Origin: an uncultured Spirochaetia bacterium
GTDB lineage: Bacteria; Spirochaetota; CALGPD01
Reading direction: 5' to 3'
Length of the DNA stretch: 9,554 bases
NCBI GenBank assembly: GCA_937960625.1
Contig: CALGPD010000074.1
Coordinates: forward strand, 1 to 9,554
The position numbers and the translations under genes were made by a program. The notes beneath the pieces are model-generated. The model searched no databases. It was not told the DNA's origin and saw only the letters and a list, made by a program, of their open reading frames with translations. Shown here in pieces: positions 1 through 6,216 of the stretch. Within the stretch, counting starts at the first letter, position 1, and every line of letters begins with the position of its first letter.

Positions 1-342
1 GATATATGGGATATGGCTCATCAGATACACAGCGCGCAAAGCGGTACAAACTATTGTGATACAGAAGCAGTAGCATTAAAAACTGCTTTCGAATCTGCAG
101 TTATTTATGAATGGCATCATGCGACCGGGCATCCAAATGCTCATGGGCTATGTATTTATTATTTAACTCATATATGGACGGATTCTAATTCTAACGGAAG
201 TGTTGATGCCGGAGAAATATCATTAGGGCATTCTTCAAATTATGATGCTAGTTCCGGTTCCTATTTAGATTTTTTAAGTTCTAATTATTGGGGATTGGAT
301 TCCAACGATTTACTTTATAGAATATTCTATGAATCATTATAA
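1..342 (+). CDS. C-terminal fragment of a probable clostripain-family (peptidase C11) protein
   Basis: The frame is open from base 1, so this is the end of a longer gene; the ATG at 13 is probably internal because no Shine-Dalgarno site precedes it and the frame continues upstream. The residues around 'AVIYEWHHATGHPNAHGLCIYY' and the later 'YLDFLSSNYW' match the pattern I know from the tail of clostripain-type cysteine peptidases (a helix, then HP-x-AHGLSIYFP, then Y...LDF...W). The catalytic His and Cys would lie upstream, outside the window. Between the two motifs sits an EF-hand-like loop, DSNSNGSVDAGE (about residues 57-68 from the ATG), with acidic or Asn residues at the positions that bind calcium in dockerin-like loops. 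Clostripain itself is calcium-dependent and secreted. The family call is from pattern memory only; a different secreted calcium-binding protein is possible. Confidence 0.55.
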   Translation, partial: DIWDMAHQIHSAQSGTNYCDTEAVALKTAFESAVIYEWHHATGHPNAHGLCIYYLTHIWTDSNSNGSVDAGEISLGHSSNYDASSGSYLDFLSSNYWGLDSNDLLYRIFYESL

Positions 343-360
343 ATAAATATAGCGTTTATG

Positions 361-389
361 AAACCGCCTCAACTAAGGGGCGGTTTTTT
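361..389 (+). terminator. Rho-independent terminator of the peptidase-like gene
   Basis: A 10-bp stem (361-370 pairing with 377-386, one G-T pair) has a GC core CCGCC/GGCGG, a 6-base loop and a run of six T at 384-389. It begins 18 bases after the stop codon at 340-342. The T run overlaps the stop codon of the convergent gene (388-390), so the two genes are packed tail to tail. The opposite strand lacks a good T run, so termination should act mainly on the + transcript. Confidence 0.88.
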
Positions 390-933
390 ATTCACTTGCT
401 ATTATTTTGCCTGTCCTTACATCGAAAATGTATCTTATATTTTCTATTGTTACAAAAGAAAACTTAAAATTATATCCGGTAAAACCAATGATTTTTGTAT
501 AATAATTATAGTGGCTGGTGCTTGGCTCTATTTTTGATAAATCCTTTATCAAATCTATTGTACTGTATGCTTTTATTAGTTTTCCGCGTTTGTAGAATGC
601 AATAGCAAGGTGTGTTTTTGCCGGAGTTCTTCCTCTAGGCCAGTTTCCCATTCTAACGAGATAAACGCCATCGTATGATAAAAACGTTTTAAAAGCATAC
701 CATCCTTTTACTCTCCATAGAATCTTCTGTTTTCCCATTCTGGTTATTGCAACAGCATATCCTCTGCCATAAGAACGGTTATAGTACTTATTACGGTGCG
801 GAAGCATAACAAAGAAATATCTACCTCCATATGCGCTTTTAACATAAGCAAAAGTGGATTGCTCTTCGTCTGCAAATATATTAAGGCAAAGAAATAGTAA
901 TAAAAAGGTTAGAATTATTTTCGTAGTTTTCAT
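388..933 (-). CDS. Small secreted protein of unknown function
   Basis: 181 residues. A clear signal peptide is visible: basic start MKTTK, hydrophobic core to about residue 20 and a likely cleavage after Ala21 (NIFA|DEEQ). The mature part is rich in Tyr, Arg and Lys and appears to be mostly beta strand. It contains a stretch of the type 'LSYDGVYLVRMGNW...AIAFYKRGKLIKAYSTIDLI' (about residues 87-130) and ends 'YIFDVRTGKIIA'. This resembles a diffuse group of exported bacterial proteins that I cannot name. There is no catalytic motif and no cysteine after the signal peptide. The start is supported by GAAAGGA at 941-947, seven bases before the ATG. It stands alone between a convergent terminator and a divergent DUF362 gene. 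Probably periplasmic; role unknown. Confidence 0.8.
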   Translation of the reverse strand: MKTTKIILTFLLLFLCLNIFADEEQSTFAYVKSAYGGRYFFVMLPHRNKYYNRSYGRGYAVAITRMGKQKILWRVKGWYAFKTFLSYDGVYLVRMGNWPRGRTPAKTHLAIAFYKRGKLIKAYSTIDLIKDLSKIEPSTSHYNYYTKIIGFTGYNFKFSFVTIENIRYIFDVRTGKIIASE

Positions 934-968
934 TTTCGATTCCTTTCAAATTAATTTAACTATCTAAT

Positions 969-997
969 ATGTAAACACAAATATTAATTAATTGCAA
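969..997 (-). promoter_or_regulatory. Possible promoter for the secreted protein at 388-933
   Basis: On the minus strand TTGCAA (992-997) is followed after 17 bases by TTACAT (969-974), with a TGTGT just before it. It lies 36 bases from the start codon. Both boxes are weak matches to the sigma70 consensus in AT-rich DNA, so this is only a candidate. Confidence 0.3.
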
Positions 998-1100
998 TGT
1001 ACTGTATGCTTTCTTAGATAAAAAAATAATTTTCGTTTAAGACTTACCACGGCTTTTATTACATTATATCTTACACTATTCAAATATGCAGGAAAATGTA

Positions 1101-2309
1101 ATGCCAGAAAAAAAACTCGTCCCAACACCGTTTCTAGTAAAAATCAATGATAAAGTTCCGGTCTACGTTGCTAATGGAAATAATGCGTATGAAAATACTG
1201 TTAATGCTCTTAAGAATATTGATTTGTCTCCGGTAAAAGGAAAAACCGTATTATTAAAACCGAATATCGGGCGTATGTCAAAACCTCATACCGGAATAAA
1301 CACAAACCCGGAGGTTGTTGCCGCAGCTATTGATGTATTTACCCGGGCCGGAGCGGAAGTAGTTATAGGAGAAAGCCCTATTACCGGTGTTAAAACTCTT
1401 GAAGCATTTGAATTGGCGGGTATAACAGAAATCGCAAAACAACGTAATTGTCCTTTAATTGATATGGATGAACGGAAATTTGTTGATGTCAATTACGAAA
1501 AAGGAATTGCCAAAAAAGATTTTAAAGTATGCCCTGAGGTTTTTGAGTATGATTATATTATTTCAATTCCAGTAATAAAAATGCACATGCACACAGGGGT
1601 TACTTTATCAATTAAAAATATGAAAGGGTGTTTATGGCGAAGAAGTAAGGTGGTTTTACACATGCTTGAACAGGTTGAAGGCTATAACGAGAAGCCCCTT
1701 GATATCGCGATATCAGATATGTCTGCGTTTCTAAGGCCGCATCTGTCAATAATAGATGGGTCAACGTGTATGGAAGGAATGGGGCCAAGCGCGGGCAAAC
1801 CCAGAGAACTCGGTGTAGTTATTGTAAGCGCTGACGGTTTTGCTGCGGATGCAGTAGCGTGCAGGTTAATGGGAACGTGTGCTGAGAATATCCCGCATCT
1901 TAATCTTGGAGCATCACGTGGTTTTGGAGAAATAAACCTGGACAATATAAAGGTTTTTCCCTGTGACTGGGAAAACCTTTCACAGGAGTTTATTTCATCA
2001 CCTGATGATATTTCTGTTGATTTCGACAACGTGAATATTTTGGATGAACAATCATGCAGCGCGTGCCAGTCCACATTAATGCTGTTTTTAAAAAAATACG
2101 GTGATATTTTGTTCGATTATTTTCCGGACGAAACTGAGGTTAACATTGCAATCGGTAAAGGCCATAGTAATGTGCCTGAGAACACTTTGCTTATCGGTAA
2201 TTGTACGATTAAACACAAAAATAAAGGAATATTCGTTAAGGGATGCCCTCCTGTCGGCAGTGAAATATTAATGGCAATATCAGATAAACCGTATTTAGGT
2301 GAAACGTAA
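1101..2309 (+). CDS. DUF362 family protein
   Basis: 402 residues from the chosen start. The order of motifs is typical of DUF362: VLLKPNIG (about residue 50), NPEVVAAAIDVFTRAGAEVVIGES (70-92), the central IKMHMHTGVTLSIKNMKG (160-176), IDGSTCMEGMGPSAG (218-232) and SADGFAADAVACRLMG (243-258). The biochemical role of the family is not settled; some members carry ferredoxin domains, but this one has no CxxCxxCxxxCP cluster. The C-terminal part instead has a CSAC pair (319-322) and GNC...KGCPP (about 366-384), which could bind a metal or cluster; that is inference. An in-frame ATG at 1086 has no ribosome site, whereas AGGA at 1090-1093 sits seven bases before the ATG at 1101, so I use the latter. 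No signal peptide; cytoplasmic. Single gene, with no convincing promoter seen. Confidence 0.87.
   Translation: MPEKKLVPTPFLVKINDKVPVYVANGNNAYENTVNALKNIDLSPVKGKTVLLKPNIGRMSKPHTGINTNPEVVAAAIDVFTRAGAEVVIGESPITGVKTLEAFELAGITEIAKQRNCPLIDMDERKFVDVNYEKGIAKKDFKVCPEVFEYDYIISIPVIKMHMHTGVTLSIKNMKGCLWRRSKVVLHMLEQVEGYNEKPLDIAISDMSAFLRPHLSIIDGSTCMEGMGPSAGKPRELGVVIVSADGFAADAVACRLMGTCAENIPHLNLGASRGFGEINLDNIKVFPCDWENLSQEFISSPDDISVDFDNVNILDEQSCSACQSTLMLFLKKYGDILFDYFPDETEVNIAIGKGHSNVPENTLLIGNCTIKHKNKGIFVKGCPPVGSEILMAISDKPYLGET
1949..1980 (+). repeat. Strong inverted repeat inside the DUF362 gene
   Basis: AAAGGTTTTTCCC at 1949-1961 faces GGGAAAACCTTT at 1969-1980 around a 7-base loop, giving a 12-bp stem with one bulged T. 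It lies wholly within the coding sequence (around KVFPCDWENL). No T run follows, so it is not a standard terminator. Confidence 0.7.
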
Positions 2310-2338
2310 AGAATTAGCAGAAATGGAATTAAATTCGT

Positions 2339-2367
2339 TTGCATTAATAAGTAATTTAATCTATAAT
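2339..2367 (+). promoter_or_regulatory. Promoter of the cysteine-rich protein gene
   Basis: TTGCAT (2339-2344), a 17-base spacer and a perfect TATAAT (2362-2367) lie in the 91-base gap after the DUF362 gene. The predicted transcript starts near 2374, about 27 bases before the ATG at 2401. The -10 box is perfect and the -35 box matches at TTG only. Confidence 0.6.
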
Positions 2368-2400
2368 AAACTATAAAAAAAACATTCCGGGGTAGTTTAT

Positions 2401-2811
2401 ATGAAAAAAATTTTAGTAATAACTGCTGTATTTTTTATTGCTTTATCAACTTTGTCAGCAATATCCAAAGAAGCTGCAAAAAGAAGAGCGTGCTATAAAA
2501 AATGCGCAAGGGTTTACATTGCTTCAATGAAACGGTGTGAAAAAATAAAGAAATTTTTCCGCAGAAACCGCTGCAGAAGAAAAACGAATATTTCGCATAT
2601 ATTTTGTGAAAGCAGCTGCAGAAGAAATACAGTTCCACCTAAAAAAGAACGTAAAGCATGCTATAAGCGTGAGTTTAGAAAATATATGCGGCGCGTTAAA
2701 TTATGCAAAAGTAAAAAGACCTTTAGACTTAAAACACGTTGCAGGTTAATGGAACTTCATAAATTGTTTCAAGCCAGAGCACGTTGTTATAAAAAATATC
2801 CTGATGAATAA
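2401..2811 (+). CDS. Small basic cysteine-rich secreted protein with two helical-hairpin repeats
   Basis: 136 residues. A signal peptide (MKK, hydrophobic core, likely cleavage after Ala20 in TLSA|IS) exports a very basic product rich in Lys, Arg and Cys. All ten cysteines fall in the mature part. Copy 1 has Cys31, 35, 46, 58, 69 and 73; copy 2 has Cys87, 102, 114 and 129. Cys31/46/58/73 and Cys87/102/114/129 match with an exact 56-residue offset. In copy 1 the spacing is mirror-symmetric (4, 11, 12, 11, 4), as expected for an antiparallel helical hairpin closed by nested disulfides. Each copy starts with ACYK. No known family recognised; it vaguely recalls twin CX3C helical-hairpin proteins, a likeness of layout only. 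The ribosome site is weak (GGGG at 2389-2392, eight bases from the ATG). It has its own promoter and terminator, so it is a single-gene unit. Confidence 0.82.
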   Translation: MKKILVITAVFFIALSTLSAISKEAAKRRACYKKCARVYIASMKRCEKIKKFFRRNRCRRKTNISHIFCESSCRRNTVPPKKERKACYKREFRKYMRRVKLCKSKKTFRLKTRCRLMELHKLFQARARCYKKYPDE

Positions 2812-2817
2812 ATGCGT

Positions 2818-2843
2818 AAAGCGGCAGTTGGGCTGCCGCTTTT
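2818..2843 (+). terminator. Rho-independent terminator after the cysteine-rich protein gene
   Basis: A perfect 10-bp stem (AAAGCGGCAG at 2818-2827 pairing with 2833-2842) with a 5-base loop and TTTT at 2840-2843, starting six bases after the stop codon. Read in reverse it may also stop the convergent sigma/anti-sigma transcript, though the T run on that side is only three bases. Confidence 0.85.
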
Positions 2844-2889
2844 AAGAAGGTGTATTAATTGGCTTTTTAGCCGGATTTATGAGTTCACG

Positions 2890-3528
2890 TTAATCTAAAG
2901 CAAGGAAAATATACACGTTGTTGGGCTTATTTTCCGGCGCTAAAACATCTTCATATTCAAATCGAAATTCGTAGTCTCCGCGTTTAACTTTTTCAAAACT
3001 CGCGGCTCCATCCTGTGTTGCTTTTTTCTCAACACCGTCTCCAATTCGTTTGAAAGATATATTGCCTTCCACAGGCACTTCATCAGGGTCTTTAACTTCA
3101 AGTTTAATGCTTATGTGATTTTCATCTTCGAAATAAGTATAAATATCAAAAGTTAGTTCGTTGTGTTTATGCATATAGTGAAAAACCGGAGTATTTTGCG
3201 CAACATTTCTAACATTATAAGCAAGAGTTTTTCCCGCTCCTGTTAAAGTATTCGTGATTTCCTCAATCCCGTTTTTAAGCAGTTTCAATATAAGTTTTGC
3301 TTTGTTGGCAAACTGTTTTTCAAGGCCGCTTTCCATCAAAGATTTAAGCTGCCATGGCAATTCTTTATTGCTGTCTTTATTTACACTGCGTTTAGCGTTT
3401 AAAACATCGAGTATTGTATTCTGCAATTCTTTGTTCCCGGCGACGATTTTGTCGATTTTTTCCATTTCTTTTTTTGCAAGCTTTCCGTCGATATAAGCAG
3501 CGAGTTTGTTTTCATCAGGTATTTTCAT
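2890..3528 (-). CDS. Putative soluble anti-sigma/regulatory partner of the adjacent ECF sigma factor
   Basis: 212 residues. The N-terminus (residues 8-45, KLAAYIDGKLAKKEMEKIDKIVAGNKELQ) has the LAAYIDG-L-x(n)-E form seen at the start of many anti-sigma proteins. It lacks the usual His/Cys zinc ligands and the whole protein has no cysteine. A helical middle (about 55-110) is followed by a beta-rich C-terminal domain (about 125-212). Its 'GNISFKRIGDGVEKKATQDGAASFEKVKRGDYEFRFEYE' resembles CnaB-like or carboxypeptidase-regulatory-like beta-sandwich domains. There is no membrane segment, so it should be cytoplasmic. Its ATG overlaps the sigma gene's TGA (ATGA at 3525-3528), and a strong GGAGGG lies at 3535-3540, so the two are translationally coupled. 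The anti-sigma role is inferred from this pairing and the N-terminus; an accessory activator is the alternative. Confidence 0.65.
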   Translation of the reverse strand: MKIPDENKLAAYIDGKLAKKEMEKIDKIVAGNKELQNTILDVLNAKRSVNKDSNKELPWQLKSLMESGLEKQFANKAKLILKLLKNGIEEITNTLTGAGKTLAYNVRNVAQNTPVFHYMHKHNELTFDIYTYFEDENHISIKLEVKDPDEVPVEGNISFKRIGDGVEKKATQDGAASFEKVKRGDYEFRFEYEDVLAPENKPNNVYIFLALD

Positions 3529-4463
3529 AATAAGCCCTCCTGTGTAAGTTTGTCCTTAATAACTTTTTCAGCTCTATGAACACGAATGCTGACAGCGTTT
3601 TCCGTTATGTTTAAAATTGCTGCAATTTCTTTATGCGGTGTTTTAACAATAAACATACCTTTGTCCTTTTCTTCGATAATTTTTTCAAACTGCGCTTTTC
3701 TTTTAGCAAGTTTTCTTTCTATTTCTTCAAGCTCCAGTTTGTTGTCTTTACCTTGCTTTTGTTCTTTTAACAACCTTTCGTGTTTTTTAGCTAATTCGCG
3801 CTTTATTGAATAAACCTTTTCAATTTGCGCCTCTCTTTCACTTATACTACGACTCTTTTCTTCAAGTTCTTTCCTAAGAGAATCAATTTTTTTAAGAATT
3901 TCTATGGTTTTTTTACCTGTAGAAGATGAAATTTCAGAAATTTCCTGTTCATTTAGATCAAAATAATATATGAGCTGGAGTTTTAATATGATTGTATAAT
4001 CAATTTTAACACCTTGCAACAATGCATCAATAGTATCAATGTATTCCCGTTCTTCTATATTTTGATACATGGTTTTTTGGGTCTGGTCTTCAAAACTTTC
4101 TATGGTGAATAATTCGTTGCCTTCTTTATCCTGATGATGAACATGAACCGTATCAACCTCTTTTTTACTTCTCATCATTGAAAAGAAAAAGTTTCTAAGC
4201 ACAATGTAGAACCATGTGTTAAAATTCTGCTCCGGGTCGAAGGTGCTGAATTTTTTACCGTCTTTTAACCTTTCAAAAACATAGGTGAAAAAATCTCCTC
4301 CTGTGTCTTCATCCGCACGGTAAATTTTAATAGGAAAATTGTAAACATTTTCAGCATACCTGTTCCAAAATTCATCGGCAGCGTTTTTATCCTTTTTAAC
4401 GTATAGAGCTAAAAGTTCTTTAACATCGAGTTTAGTATAGTCAAGTTTTATCTGGCTGATAAT
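3525..4463 (-). CDS. ECF-type RNA polymerase sigma factor with split region 4 and non-canonical start
   Basis: Counting from the ATT at 4463 gives 312 residues. Residues 15-100 are sigma region 2 (ELLALYVKKDKNAADEFW, VYNFPIKIY, GGDFFTYVFERL, FSTFDPEQNFNTWFY, VLRNFF). Region 4 follows from about 140. A first HTH-like stretch (about 168-200, LNEQEISEISSSTGKKTIEIL) is separated from the canonical recognition HTH (about 275-302, HKEIAAILNITENAVSIRVHRA) by a charged coiled coil of roughly 75 residues. The frame is open from a stop at 4497-4499 but holds no ATG, GTG or TTG before the GTG at 4202. That GTG lies inside the conserved FYIVLRN of region 2 and has no ribosome site. The start must be ATT 4463, ATC 4460 or ATA 4451, unless the sequence is wrong. 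GGGGG at 4466-4470 could serve as a ribosome site. The 5' end given here is therefore approximate. Confidence 0.8.
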   Translation of the reverse strand: MISQIKLDYTKLDVKELLALYVKKDKNAADEFWNRYAENVYNFPIKIYRADEDTGGDFFTYVFERLKDGKKFSTFDPEQNFNTWFYIVLRNFFFSMMRSKKEVDTVHVHHQDKEGNELFTIESFEDQTQKTMYQNIEEREYIDTIDALLQGVKIDYTIILKLQLIYYFDLNEQEISEISSSTGKKTIEILKKIDSLRKELEEKSRSISEREAQIEKVYSIKRELAKKHERLLKEQKQGKDNKLELEEIERKLAKRKAQFEKIIEEKDKGMFIVKTPHKEIAAILNITENAVSIRVHRAEKVIKDKLTQEGLL

Positions 4464-4482
4464 TGCCCCCGCGTTTTTCTTA

Positions 4483-4511
4483 ATTATAATAAAGTTTTAT
4501 AGTGTATAAAA
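4483..4511 (-). promoter_or_regulatory. Possible promoter of the sigma/anti-sigma pair
   Basis: A perfect TATAAT on the minus strand (4483-4488) with a poor -35, TTTTAT (4506-4511), 17 bases upstream. It would start transcription near 4476, leaving a leader of only 13 bases before the ATT at 4463. Readthrough from the YjbQ gene, which ends at 4518, is also possible. Confidence 0.4.
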
Positions 4512-4517
4512 ATACAA

Positions 4518-4907
4518 TTAAATTTTATTTACGTATACTTTTCTATGCCTCGGCCCGTCAAACTCACAAAACATAATTCCCTGCCACGTCCCCAATACAA
4601 GCCTTCCGTTAATTACCATTACTGTAAGAGAAAACCCCATTAATGATGCCTTTGTATGTGAAGGCGAGTTTCCCTCAGCATGCCTAAAATTTAGCTTTTC
4701 AAAGTCAAGCGAGTTCAGCGCTTTAATAATATCATTCTTAACATCCGGGTCAGCATTTTCATTTATTGTTAAACCCGCTGTTGTGTGCGGGCAAAAAATC
4801 AAGACAGCTCCGTTTTCAATGTTAAGGCTTTTTACCGCTGATTCAACCTCACGGGTAATATCAACGAGTTCATCACGGTTTCCGGTTTTTATATTTATGG
4901 TCTGCAT
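4518..4907 (-). CDS. yjbQ: YjbQ/UPF0047 family protein (secondary thiamine-phosphate synthase-like)
   Basis: 129 residues, the usual length for this single-domain family. Diagnostic motifs are all present: FCPHTTAGLTINENADPDV (38-56), HAEGNSPSHTKASLMG (76-91) and LGTWQGIMFCEFDGPR (105-120). Conserved His41, His76 and His84 and the acidic residues near 116-117 are the presumed active or metal-binding site. E. coli YjbQ has been reported to have weak thiamine-phosphate synthase activity; the physiological role is not settled. Cytoplasmic, with no signal peptide. The start is supported by AGG at 4915-4917, seven bases before the ATG, and a good promoter lies upstream. It is codirectional with the sigma factor gene, but nothing links the two functions. 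Confidence 0.93.
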   Translation of the reverse strand: MQTINIKTGNRDELVDITREVESAVKSLNIENGAVLIFCPHTTAGLTINENADPDVKNDIIKALNSLDFEKLNFRHAEGNSPSHTKASLMGFSLTVMVINGRLVLGTWQGIMFCEFDGPRHRKVYVNKI

Positions 4908-4949
4908 AATTATACCTGAGTTTAAACTTACATTATTTTCTTAAATTAG

Positions 4950-4976
4950 ATTATAATATTCGTGCGGTAGTGTCAA
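4950..4976 (-). promoter_or_regulatory. Promoter of yjbQ
   Basis: On the minus strand a perfect TTGACA (4971-4976) is followed by a perfect TATAAT (4950-4955) at a short 15-base spacing. The overlapping TAATCT at 4948-4953 gives the ideal 17. It sits 42 bases before the yjbQ ATG. Confidence 0.65.
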
Positions 4977-5049
4977 TTATAATTATTTGCAGTGTAGAAA
5001 TTTATTCGTGATCAGCAGTTTCATGCGGTTTATTAGGTAAGAAATTAAA

Positions 5050-5190
5050 GTAATCCCGTTTGGTTTATTTGCAACGAGACTGCTTCGTCATTTCATTCCT
5101 CGCAGAGACATGGCTTGTAATATGAGCAGAATATGCTCTGGGGTTTAGACTCCTTAGAGAGGCAGAGGAGCAATCCCATTCGGTCTAACA
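5050..5190. repeat. Intergenic repeat-like element
   Basis: This stretch has no ORF and differs in composition from the surrounding AT-rich spacers. The minus strand reads ACCGAATGGGATTGCT (5173-5188) and again ACCAAACGGGATTACT (5052-5067), matching at 13 of 16 bases, so an imperfect direct repeat brackets about 105 bases. Inside are GAGCA/TGCTC (5124-5128, 5134-5138) and CTCCT/AGGAG short inverted repeats. There is also a GAGACTGCTTCGTCA...TTCCTCGCAGAGACA segment (5076-5109). That segment resembles the 'GAGATTGCTTCG...TCGCAATGACA' dispersed intergenic repeats found in many bacterial genomes. It contains no transposase. The rest of the 4908-5209 gap holds the yjbQ promoter and nothing else I can identify. 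Confidence 0.5.
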
Positions 5191-5209
5191 ATAATCAAGG
5201 TGGAGAGAT

Positions 5210-6190
5210 TTACGGCTCAATATACTCCGCGTTGTATTTTGTATAAGTAACGCATTGTAAAGTATTGGTTGTAATATCCACCGGCCCTGACCAATTTTTG
5301 CCATCAGAAGAATAATAAACTCCATTTTTGTCAACAGCAACGAATTTTCCATTTCCATAGGTTATACTATTAATATCATCACTAATTCCCGGCCCAACAC
5401 CCGATGTCCATGTAGTTCCGTTTGAAGAATAAAATATTACTCCCATTCCGCCCACGGTAACGAATTTGCTGTTTGCGTAAATAATATCATATAATGGCTG
5501 GGCAGATCCTGTTGAGGATGAAGACCAATTAATTCCATCTGTTGAGTAATAAATCATACCGCTATCTGCACAGACAGCAAATTTACCATTTCCGTAACAT
5601 ATATCTTGTGGTGTTGTTCCAATTGAAGCAGTTGCGGTTGAAGGCCAATTTATTCCGTCACTGGAGCAGTAGATATTGCCTGAATCATGATCAACAGCGA
5701 CGAATTTTTCGTTGCCATACGCAACGCCGTATAAATCATCTGTTCCTGAAAATCTCTTATCTGACCAGTTTATTCCATCATAGGAATAGTATAATCCACC
5801 TGTTAGGCCAACAGCAACGAATTTATTTTGTCCATATGTTATATCAATTAAAGAATTACCTTCTGCTGATGTGGCAGTAGGTAACGTAGGCCATGTTTTT
5901 CCCGATGAAGAGACAAAGAATCTTCCATCATCCCCGGCTGCTACAAGCTTTCCCCGTCCGAAAGTTATAGTGTTTAGCCCAAAGCCCGCTCCCGGCCCAA
6001 CGTTTTCTGACCAGTTAACTCCGTCTTTTGAATAATAGATATCTCCGTTGCTGTCAACGGCAACGAAAAGCCCATCAGTCTGTATTTGCGTCAGGCTTTG
6101 TTCCGATAAACCGGAAAACAGGTTTGTGCATTTATTTAGAAAAAATAAATTCGTTAGTAAGATTATAACTAATGCGATGCGGAGTTTCAA
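5210..6190 (-). CDS. Secreted seven-bladed beta-propeller protein, possible lipoprotein
   Basis: 326 residues from a TTG start at 6190. Seven tandem repeats of about 40 residues have the form YGNGKFVAV-x-GxIYYSxDGxNW(S/P). Their tryptophans fall at 60, 100, 142, 182, 222, 261 and 300. The C-terminal 'LQCVTYTKYN' supplies the strand missing from the first repeat, so the ring can close in the usual velcro way. This resembles the BNR/YCF48-type propeller repeats; no catalytic residues are visible, so binding or scaffolding is likely. The N-terminus KLRIALVIILLTNLFFLNKC is a signal peptide ending at Cys21; Lys at -1 is unusual for a lipobox, so lipidation is uncertain. The TTG is preceded by GGGAGG (6195-6200), and the promoter at 6217-6244 would start transcription near 6210. 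Both rule out the longer frame upstream. It is a single-gene unit. Confidence 0.83.
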   Translation of the reverse strand: MKLRIALVIILLTNLFFLNKCTNLFSGLSEQSLTQIQTDGLFVAVDSNGDIYYSKDGVNWSENVGPGAGFGLNTITFGRGKLVAAGDDGRFFVSSSGKTWPTLPTATSAEGNSLIDITYGQNKFVAVGLTGGLYYSYDGINWSDKRFSGTDDLYGVAYGNEKFVAVDHDSGNIYCSSDGINWPSTATASIGTTPQDICYGNGKFAVCADSGMIYYSTDGINWSSSSTGSAQPLYDIIYANSKFVTVGGMGVIFYSSNGTTWTSGVGPGISDDINSITYGNGKFVAVDKNGVYYSSDGKNWSGPVDITTNTLQCVTYTKYNAEYIEP

Positions 6191-6216
6191 TTTTCCTCCC
6201 TTTAGATTTTTAGTTA

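Noticed and set aside
1086..1100. Earlier in-frame ATG of the DUF362 gene
   Set aside because: No ribosome site precedes it, while AGGA is well placed for the ATG at 1101.
2861..2872. Short GGCT/AGCC hairpin after the anti-sigma-like gene
   Set aside because: Only four base pairs, with no T run; the stronger hairpin at 2818-2843 is a better candidate.
3525..4202. Sigma factor starting at GTG 4202
   Set aside because: It removes most of conserved region 2, has no Shine-Dalgarno site, and similarity clearly continues upstream in the same frame.
5542..5880. Plus-strand frame opposite the propeller gene
   Set aside because: It arises from the regular repeat composition of the propeller coding strand and has no motif or start signal of its own.
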